Shown here: one piece after another, positions 56,289 through 64,000 of the stretch
Numbering within the stretch: the first letter of the stretch is position 1
Layout of the letters: every line of letters starts with the position of its first letter
Assembly (NCBI GenBank): GCA_944739405.2
Contig: OX123199.2
Location: forward strand, 5,755,898-5,819,897
Source: Euclidia mi
Lineage: Eukaryota; Arthropoda; Insecta; Lepidoptera; Erebidae
Reading direction: 5' to 3'
Length of the DNA stretch: 64,000 nt
The notes under the pieces: model-generated
Databases searched by the model: none
What the model was told of the DNA's origin: nothing
What the model saw: only the letters and a program-made list of their open reading frames with translations
Translations under genes and position numbers: made by a program

Positions 56289-56534
56289 TTGCCATTAAGT
56301 ATTCATGATAATCATGTAACTAGAAAAGTGATGAATTTGAGAGTTGAGGGACATAAAGCAAGAGGGAGACCAAAGAAAAGATGGATGGATTGTGTGAAAG
56401 ATGACATGGATGAAAAGGGAGTAAATGTTCAGATGACATCTAATAGAAGAGAATGCAAGAAAAAGACATTCTGCGCCGACCCTAAATTATATGGGAACAG
56501 GGCAGGCAGAAGAAGAAGAGTTTGCCGCTAAGTA
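56289..56534 (+). pseudogene. LINE ORF2 C-terminal fragment (RTE-like)
   Basis: The 80-codon frame includes MNLRVEGHKARGRPKKRWMD, CVKDDMDEKGV and NRREC-x-KKTFCADPK. The GRPKKRW...V-x-DDM...W/CK...ADPK pattern is the tail of RTE-like reverse transcriptase polyproteins. It is 5' truncated. Confidence 0.78.
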
Positions 56535-57960
56535 TTCAATAATGTTGGAAGGCATTTACGGATACTAAAGCAAATTTAATGCACTTTTCTAGTGCTAATA
56601 CCCCTTTACTATACAAAGCACAAGACGACTAATTAAGTATGAAAAGTTTATTTCCAAACAAACTGAGAGGAAAAATATGTTTGAACAAGGCACAAAAGAC
56701 ATGAATTATTTTCAAAGCAAAACACAAACAGAATATTTAATTAAGAGTGGGTATGTTATAAAAATAATAGAATAGTTCTAAACTTAGCTCTCATTGTAGT
56801 GTTTCAAAGACCACCTATGTAGGTAGTCTATAAACAATACACGAGTTTATTTGAATATATATATAGGTAGTCTAAGATTAAATGTGACAGCGCTTGAAGC
56901 GCTTTCAGCAGTATTAAACATCAAAACCTCCATGATCAAATTGAGTGACGTTTTTGGCAGTCACTCACGTGAAGTGTTTTGTCCAGAGAGGTTGGTTAGA
57001 CTAGAGAGAACATGCTCGCCATATTTCCTTATACCGAACGTGCAACATTCAGTTGGTCTTAGTTGGTTAATCATAACGTCAAATTACGCGTCTCATTTAA
57101 AGAGGCATAGACTCCTTACAGACTCATATCTTTGACTGCATTCTCTAAATAGCCGTGCTGTAAATCCCATTTTTAAGGAGTGGTGGGATTTGACAGTGAA
57201 AGGAGATATCGATTTTTTTTGAATGAGGGATAAATACGGAAACAAACTATCGGACATGAATGTAAAGCTGATTCGTACCCGCAAGCTTCGGCGTGGCAGT
57301 CGGTTGCACTCACGCCAACTGGGTTGTCAAAGTAGTTCACTGCTGTACTAATATTTACATAAAGGCGAATCATTTGTGCTGGCGGATCACAAATCGGATT
57401 ACCTACAACTCTAAAAAAATCGAGCAGTGTCCAACGTAAGCGATCGCAAGCAACGTGATATGATGCGACGCACAAAAATTGCCAAAGCCTGCCGCATTAG
57501 CCAATCTGGTATAATTCATTCAATACATAATCTAAGTGACAGTTTCTTAGCATCTCATCGCAACGCATCGCTCATTAGTTTATGAATACTTTTTGTCAAT
57601 AGATTTTATGGCTAAAACGAACAATTAAACACGTAAATTTTTTTTGTACTGTCTGTCTGGCAAGTCTTTGAAAAGCACTGTCCGGCGTCGACAGCAAAAA
57701 CTACAATTTCAATATTTTAGTTGTTTACTTCTACGGCTTAAATATATCGACACATACTAAAGTTAGACATTTGACCAAAAATATTTATCGATAAATCATC
57801 ACTCTTACGAACAACACTCGGTTTCCTAACTCTATGTTTTGTCTACTGTTTGGCTACCACGACGCTGCTATAAGAGCGTGCTGCTAAACCAATCGACAGC
57901 TCTTTCTATCATACTGCATATGCCATTACAAAGAAGATATCAAACATAGCAACCGCTGTT
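56535..57960. other. Intergenic, no recognised feature
   Basis: Open frames at 56851, 57093 and 57173 show no domain. No repeat boundaries were found. Confidence 0.35.
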
Positions 57961-58335
57961 GTTATTTAGTGTTACTTCTATGACTTAAGGTTATATTTCT
58001 TTGGTTGTGTCCTAGGTTGTGTCCGTGGTAGCGGGGCAGCCATCTCGGTTCAACAGTTTTTGAACGAGAGACGATCAGCGCACCACGTCTGCGACAAATC
58101 GCCATACATCGTGCTGATTCAGTCGTATAATCGTTATATAATTGTTGATTCGGTATTAGTTAAGTGCTAGACGGTTGCTTGTCGTAAAATCTTTGTGATT
58201 TGTGGATGAAATTATTATTTGTGCAAAATTAACCGCCGTTTTCAGTTTCCCACCCACTAGCACGCCCACAGATTAAAATATGGATATAAATAATTCTGAT
58301 GAAGGCCGTCCTGCGTCTTCAAGTTTATAAGAATA
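57961..58335 (+). repeat. Possible LINE 5' region
   Basis: A less AT-rich stretch (GTAGCGGGGCAGCCATCTCGG, GAACGAGAGACGATCAGCGC) precedes ATG at 58280 that starts MDINNSDEGRPASSSL and then hits a stop. This resembles a LINE 5' leader plus ORF1 start. The following frame (58357-58695) has no recognisable domain. The link to the LINE end at 58722 is speculative. Confidence 0.3.
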
Positions 58336-58721
58336 AAAACAAAACGTTTATATATTTTGTGGGAGAGACAGAATAGACAAAATAGAGACATAGAGAATCG
58401 GTTTGTTTGTTTAGACATTTTTTGGGGAGAAACTATAACATTAGACAACATGACACCCAAATACCAAATTATTTATAGTATTTTATTAATGACAAAATAT
58501 TTTCCTAAATTACTGAATATAAAAAGAAAAATCTTATCTGACTTCACCGAAGACGCACACAAATTTCTATATATAAATAAACTCAAGTGGCTACCATTCG
58601 AGTTCGCAGAAATACTCACATTCTCACTTTATTGTATAATATCTTGTTTAATCCTAGTACTTACCCCCTTATACATATCTCAAAAAACGTTTTAAGTTCC
58701 TTAATGACACACATATAAGTT

Positions 58722-58961
58722 CCTTGAAGTCGTCCGCGGATTTGACGCTGGAAATGCCAATGCATTCCACAAGTTTTTTGATAAGTCTTTTACTCTCCAA
58801 GCTGTACGCCCGTGGAATGGACTTCCTTTAGAAATTCGAAGCGCATCATCCATTTGATAAAATAGAATGTGGTTATACCTAGTATGTATTTTATATGTAT
58901 ACCTATAGTATATGTGTTAGTATATTGAATTCTGTATACATGTAGGTACCTATATTGAATA
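58722..58961 (+). pseudogene. LINE reverse transcriptase C-terminus and 3' part, interrupted by H5
   Basis: The frame at about 58725-58860 ends FDKSFTLQAVRPWNGLPLEI, RSASSI and a stop. The FT-x-x-A-x-RLWN-x-LP-x-EIR pattern is the C-terminal tail of CR1/Jockey-like reverse transcriptases. AT-rich 3' sequence follows and resumes after H5 at 61888. Confidence 0.65.
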
Positions 58962-59052
58962 CTAGCTGCTGCCCGCGACGTCGTCTGCGTGAACGCTTTA
59001 GAGCACCTAACTATTAAATAAATACCTACGATTATACCTTTTAAAAAATACG

Positions 59053-59228
59053 TGGCGGCGATAGCCCAGTGGTGTATGTAACGGACTGCCGAGACGATGG
59101 TCTTGGGTTCGATCCCCAGCTACCCCGGGCACACACCTATGACTTTTCGAAGTTGTGTGTATTAAAAAATATTAATTAATTATCGCGCCCGGTAGATGGA
59201 TAGCCATCTACCGGGCACATTGGCTCGC
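59053..59228 (+). mobile_element. SINE B nested in H5
   Basis: Head GGCGGCGATAGCCCAGTGG, B-box GGTTCGATCCC near 59106, then ACCTATGACTTTTCGAAGTT, as in H1. The far end differs: a GCCCGGTAGATGG / CCATCTACCGGGC inverted pair (about 59188-59217), where H1 has only one of the arms. Confidence 0.82.
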
Positions 59229-59428
59229 CCCGTTTCTTCTTTATATTTCATACCTGCAGAAAGTGTAGTAACAGAGGTAGACTGTCTTTTGTAAAATTTA
59301 CCTTCAAAAAGTACTGATTTTCAGCCTGCTCTGAATAAATGATTTTATGGTGATTCTGCTGAATTAAGTCATAAGTTGTGACTGAAGCAGATGGAGAAAA
59401 TAAGGAATACATAGGGTAAAATACATAC

Positions 59429-60970
59429 TTATAGGACTTCTCGATATACAACATTAGTGGTTTGGCTCTCCGCAGCCAAAATGTAAAGAGAGTCAGGACT
59501 GGTGACGCAGGAGCAAGCGACATACAGGACACCCGCTACCCTCAATGTCTGCCTGTGCGACTTATTGATGGTCATCACGAAGCAAACACTCACGGGGAAC
59601 TGTATGCGCTTGAATTATGAGGTATGAGAGGAATGCGTGGTATAAATACTGCCTCGCTGACGCCACAACCCGTAAGAATTTCCTAAATGGTGTGTCTGTG
59701 GAGCGAGATGTCTTTCAGGCGGGTCACGTTACACAACTTCGGAGGAGATAGGTTCTGAAGAAGCATAATCGGGACACCGACCTTCAGCTTGATGCTATGC
59801 GCTGGAAGTTCACTTGCTGACTGGGAGTTCAGAAATTCCACGGGATAATGTGTGGCGTTTTCTTGCTCGACCACAGTGTTTATAGAGGTGTAGACTGTAG
59901 ACCACTTCATTCCTCTCAATTTCCGAGAGAATGCATTCGTTAATTGCTACAGCCTGATCATTTTTGGGCGTCAAAATAGGCCACTCACACACTCACGAAT
60001 TCTGCTATTACGGTATACAGCTGTATAATTCTAAGCTGGATACAACTCTACTGAGAGACTCTGGAAGCACCACCTGTCCACCTCTCTCCTCTGGTAGAGT
60101 GTCTTCGCCAATACTTAGAAAGACATCTTAGAATTGTTGAGCTCGTGCATTGACGCCAAGTTGAGCTCTCATATTAATGGTCAAGCGCAGCATACGAACT
60201 CGTGACCACAACAAAGACAATTTCAACGAAGCACTCACCTTATGCGTGTGGTGATGGATTAAGAATACGGAATGTCACCACCCCATATCATCCCATGGGT
60301 GTTGTGGACTGTTAAAGGCTGATGATGATGGCTCACCTCGTCAGCTCTCGATCCCCGCGTCACCACGGGAAGCGTTTGTCGGGAATCGTCACTGAACAGA
60401 ACTGTGACCACCCATTAAATGCTCGTTCCTGCGGATGTCCCGCAGAGTTCTGTCCATGGCCTGAACTGCCTTCCTATTGGCCATCGTACGCTCATCCCAT
60501 ACGATCAAAGAGCAATCCTTGAGCACGTGTCCCTTATCACTGTTACGTGACACACCACAAACGGGTATTACGGCGCTCTCTAAATCGATGGGAATTTTAA
60601 ACATGGTATGTGCTGTCTTGCCACCCGGAAGCAGTGTGGCAGCGATTGCCGGCGACGCTACAGCAATGACAATTTTGCCTTGCCTCCTGACCTCTGCAAG
60701 TATGCCAGTAGTAACAAATGTTTTTCCTGTTCCACCAGGAGCATCCAAGAAAAACATTTTAGCCTGGCTTTGCCCAGCGCTTTCAAGGACGGTGTCGTAA
60801 AATTCGTAAGGTGGTCATTTCAAATTGTCTCAGCGTTATACTCCCAATTTTTACGGTCTTAATGCGGTGATGATTGGAAAGCTGGGTACAAATATTTGAC
60901 CAGTGGATTGCCGCTGATAGAAATGACCACGTCTTGAAGTTAACTGAGACAGTGAGTAAAAATAATCTAG
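59429..60970 (-). pseudogene. Helitron helicase pseudogene in H5
   Basis: Read on the minus strand: MELARLFLLT at 60980-60951 is joined directly to sequence of the QDVVISI block, so the SEAVWRIL-to-WEKY region is gone. MFFLDAPGGTGKT follows at 60757 downward, LIVWDER near 60500, HLMGG with the shared 2-base loss, and shortened retroposon A. Then come LTINMRAQL near 60180, PILTPKNDQAVAINE near 59975, YPVEFLNSQS and KVGVPIMLLQNLSP near 59760-59850, and REVL with its stop at 59431-59429. It cannot make a helicase. Confidence 0.88.
60241..60331 (+). mobile_element. Shortened retroposon A in H5
   Basis: Its flanks ACTCACCT (60233-60240) and CTCACCT (60332-60338) are the reverse of AGGTGAGT. The middle ~150 bases are deleted, leaving the 5' part and the AAAGGCTGATGATGATG tail. 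Confidence 0.8.
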
Positions 60971-61887
60971 CTAGTTCCACATCTCACTAATGTTTATATA
61001 CAGTTAATCCAAACAAAGGTACGTGCTATATGTATATCCCGGAAGACAATTTAAAGCAAGTTTACATGCGACATGAAAATATATTAATTAAGAAGCAATA
61101 ATTACACCAATGTGACCAAAATGTTTATTTTGTACTAACTCTATTACTATTTATTCTGACAGACATGATGTTAGCAATCAAGTGTGGCGATGGTGAAGTT
61201 AATTAATTAAATAACTTCAACTAATAGTCTTGCTCATCTCTGAAACGAATTAAAAATAAAAAATGTAAGAAGAAAATGTACAACTCCATCTATGACTTTT
61301 GAAAACAACTATTAACGTCGCCAACATGTTCAAATTTAAATTATTTATATCCAAAAAGGGCTTACACATGTATTTCGACGTGATGTTTTTGAACTCTCTT
61401 AGATGGCGCTGCATTAAAATTGTCTTAATTCTACTAATATTCAATTAATTATTTTTATCAGCCTAAGTTACATATATTGCGTGATTTTTATAGTGTGAAG
61501 TTAGCTTATAGCATAGTTAACATAATAACAACATTCAAATATGCATTGTTACATTACACGTTGTTACAGAATGCGTTGGAGAAATAAAGGTTCTCTGCTC
61601 GTTCCCTGTAGGTCATAGCGTGATAATATGTAGCCTATGTGGTGACCCGACTTTTTAATAATATTTGTGCCAAATTTGAAGTAAATCCATGCAGTACTTT
61701 TTAACTTTTTCCCGGATATAAGGACAAACAGATAAACAGATAAACAGACAAACAGACAAACAGACAAAAATTCTAAAAACTATATTTTTGGCCTCGGTAT
61801 CGATAGTAGATCACACCCCAAGTATTCTTTAAAAAAAATATTCAATGTACAGTTTTGACTTTCCTACCATTTTATTATATGTATAGA

Positions 61888-62000
61888 TTGTAGTATGTAT
61901 GTATGAATTTATATGTATGAGGTCCCTTATTTATAAGTTTATTATATTGTTTATTCTGGATGTTTTATGGTGTACAATAAAGAATATTCTATCTATATAA
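61888..62000 (+). repeat. Continuation of the LINE 3' end after H5
   Basis: ATTTATATGTATGAGGTCCC ... GTACAATAAAGAATATTC then TATCTATATA. The AATAAA signal at about 61977-61982 and the short tail are the expected end of the LINE begun at 58722. Confidence 0.55.
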
Positions 62001-62109
62001 ATATCTGTCGCACTTAGATCTCTACCATACATCATTTCCTATAAATGGCAGTTTATTTCGCAATTGTATTTCACATCTTTGTAGATATGATCAAATTCTA
62101 TCTATAACG

Positions 62110-62487
62110 TCACGCCTGTCTCCCATTGGGGTAGGCAGAGACTATGGAACGCCACATGCTTCGGTTCAAACATACCTCTTTCGCTTCATCGACATACATT
62201 AACCTCGTCATGCATGCGCGTCGGTTATAGGTACTTTTTATTTTGCCCTTTATCAGTAGATCACCTATTTGGTCGGCGTACGTCCGCCTAGGGCGTCCCC
62301 TACCGAGATTTCCATTTATTCTCGCACGATACACTCCTTTCGTATTTCTTCTTTCATCCATCCGCTCCAGATGTCCAAACCAACGTAACATTCCTTTTTC
62401 AATCTTTGTCACTACATCTTCTTTTAGACCACACTTTTCCCGTATCACACTGTTACGCACTTTATCTTTCAAACTTATTCCGCACAT
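62110..62487 (-). pseudogene. LINE ORF2 C-terminal fragment
   Basis: A 125-codon frame has VIREKCGLKEDVVTKIEKGM, LRWFGHLERMDERR, GRGRPRRTYADQIGDLL and MTRLMYVDEAKEVCLNRSMW, ending with a stop at the usual place. This is a common C-terminal domain of insect non-LTR polyproteins. It is open, but 5' truncated with no reverse transcriptase core, so it is a fragment and not a gene. Confidence 0.85.
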
Positions 62488-62811
62488 ACTCCTTGATCAA
62501 ATTGTATACGCAATATTTTTTTGTGTTCTATAGTAACTTCAGTTCGCAGAGCTGAACCACGGTCAGTTTCCTTGTAGTTTACAACGAAACCCTAAAAGTA
62601 AGATTGTTCAAACCACAGGTCCAAACTTACTAACAACCTCACTAGCACTTCTCTCATATACAACGTTATTCTTAGTATTAATAGCGTAGACTTCTTTGAG
62701 AGTGAGTCTACTTGTTATTTTGAACAACATTAGCTCTGGGAAAATCAGCTGTTCCTTACACAAATTTAACTTCCATCTATAAACTGGAACACCTGATTTG
62801 TTAGGTCCATT
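62488..62811. other. Intergenic, no recognised feature
   Basis: Nothing recognised between the LINE fragment and the next repeat. Confidence 0.4.
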
Positions 62812-63239
62812 TTTAGGGTTCCGTACCTCGAAATGAAAAACGGAACCCTTATAGCATCACTTTGTTGTCCATCCGTCTGTCAAGACCCATTTTCTCAGAA
62901 ACACGTGAAGGTATCAAACTGAAATTTATATCAGATACTCATATCTACTGTCCCTTACAGCTGCAAAAAAATCTAACTTCTATGGCAACGCAATCAAAAG
63001 ATACAGCCGTTTATGCTTTAAAAGTCTGCAATTTTCGAAACTCGCAAGAGAATCAAAACCTACAGTGTAAGTACTGCCTTAGTTCAGGACTAAGAATCTT
63101 GAAATTTGCTACGAAGCAACGTCGTATAGCACAGATAAAGGATAAATTTCGAAAACCGTAAATTTTTAATTACATCATATAATATTTTTTTTAATAATTT
63201 TAAAGGTACCCAGTTCCTCATGAACCCGTAGGTAAATAT
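62812..63239 (+). repeat. Interspersed repeat, GGTTCCGT family, copy 3
   Basis: It starts TTTAGGGTTCCGTACCTCG...AAACGGAACCC, then GTCCATCCGTCTGTC and TTCTCAGAAACACGTGAAGG. It ends AATTACATCATATAATATT and GTTCCTCATGAACCCGTAGG. It is the longest copy here. Its 99-codon open frame (62862-63161) is not recognised as a protein. Confidence 0.7.
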
Positions 63240-63265
63240 TTGTAGAAATATTTTTTATATATTAT

Positions 63266-63489
63266 ACTGCCTCCGTGGTCCAGGGGATAGCGTATGCGTC
63301 TGCTGATCGGAGGTCCCGGGTTCGATTCTCGGGTCTGGCAAAAGTGTTACTGGGTTTTTCTGAATTCTCAGTAGCAGCACGGAGTCTGGTGATGTGACCG
63401 GTAACGGCAATAGGCTCGCCCAAATTTCATACCATGTAATATTACACCTCTGCCTACCCTTTCGGGGATACAGATACTATAAAAAAGTC
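63266..63489 (+). mobile_element. tRNA-derived SINE, family S2
   Basis: Head ACTGCCTCCGTGGTCCAGGGG with B-box GGTTCGATTCT near 63319, GTTACTGGGTTTTTCTGAAT, CAATAGGCTCGCC and CTGCCTACCCTTTCGGGG, and an A-rich tail. The middle carries a deletion of the CTATTACGTGGG block. Confidence 0.82.
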
Positions 63490-64000
63490 TATTAGCCGTC
63501 GTGAAAATAATCAAGACACAATAATATCCGTAAATAAAAAACTAGCCATAGATAAATAATCGAGTACTAGATCTAAGGCGAAGAGGTGCTGTGATGTGGC
63601 TACATCGCAACAAAGTTATTCTTTCGAGCTCAACTTTGTTATCCCATACCTAACATTATTATTTATGGAGATAATTGGATGATCCTTGCATACATTCTTA
63701 TTACATCGTACTTTATTATTGAAAATGAACAACATTAAAGATGGTAACAGTCTCCATTGTATGCAATGATGGTACAGCATCTAGATTGGTCATCATGCAG
63801 AGTGATGTGGGTTCAATTTCGCAAGTTACGTTTCTTAGGGCTTCCATCACCATATTTTATATATTTTTAAGTACCTTTTATCTAGGGGAGACCGGGGATG
63901 GTTGACTATAAGGGGCAGGTAGAATAACTGCCAAAAACAAGAGTTCGGCAACCGTCGTGCGTTGGCCGACTAGGTGAGAAAAACCATTATCCCCGCCCCC
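63490..64000. other. Intergenic, no recognised feature
   Basis: No gene or clear repeat up to the window edge. Confidence 0.4.

Larger units (their letters stand above)
58962..61887 (-). mobile_element. Helitron copy H5 (long family, subfamily 1, deleted)
   Basis: On the minus strand it starts TCTATACATATAATAAAATG (61887 downward) and ends GGGCAGCAGCTAG (58965-58962), between A and T. It shares retroposon A (shortened) and SINE B with H1. A ~720-bp internal deletion joins the start of the helicase piece to its middle, near 60950. It lies inside LINE 3' sequence. Confidence 0.92.

Noticed and set aside
58357..58695. 112-codon frame as a membrane protein gene
   Set aside because: It has a hydrophobic C-terminal stretch but lies between LINE-like pieces and shows no family motif. 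It was left unassigned.
62862..63161. 99-codon plus-strand frame as a gene
   Set aside because: It lies wholly within an interspersed repeat that is non-coding in its other copies.
1..64000. CRISPR array, defence island, operon or viral integration
   Set aside because: No array of equally spaced repeats, no bacterial-type gene clusters and no viral gene were seen. All multi-copy sequence is explained by eukaryotic transposons and hairpins.

Overview
The window looks like repeat-dense, AT-rich intergenic DNA from a moth or butterfly (Lepidoptera). No host organism is named in the data, so this is inferred from three things: the types of tRNA-derived SINEs, the Helitron ends (5' TC, 3' CTAG, inserted between A and T), and the many GTAGGTAC-type words common in these genomes. 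There are no bacterial features, operons, CRISPR arrays or convincing functional RNA genes.

Only one intact cellular gene is supported: a minus-strand open frame of 637 codons (49842-51755) that encodes a DUF229-family protein. This is a single-pass membrane or lumenal protein of the sulfatase/alkaline-phosphatase-like fold. Everything else that can be recognised is mobile DNA or its debris.

Five long copies of one Helitron family (H1 4418-8141, H2 8402-11018, H3 11583-15159, H4 36714-40258, H5 58962-61887 reversed) fill 16.4 kb, about 26 percent of the window. Each carries a broken C-terminal piece of the Helitron Rep-helicase (the PIF1-like helicase part) and no Rep nuclease. H1, H3, H4 and H5 share disabling lesions and a shared retroposon insertion with target-site duplication AGGTGAGT. 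H2 lacks both. H1 and H5 share a second SINE. The family therefore appears to have multiplied after its helicase was dead, presumably mobilised in trans.

Between the Helitrons are several SINE families, some with clean target-site duplications: 10348-10662, 18764-19139, 34541-34924, 35026-35398 and 45943-46215. There are MITEs or fold-back elements at 759, 2047, 8168, 17084, 17945, 25943, 29198, 30035, 33680, 44471 and 55428. Remnants of non-LTR reverse transcriptases lie at 21440, 25803, 56289, 58722 and 62110, with a probable Penelope-like remnant at 31040. A nested set at 29106-30446 holds two hAT-like MITEs and a mini-Helitron inside another mini-Helitron. H5 itself sits in the 3' end of a LINE. 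Several perfect hairpins with arms of 14-27 bp are not explained by any recognised family.

The genes do not form a pathway. The biology of the window is transposon dynamics around one probable host gene.
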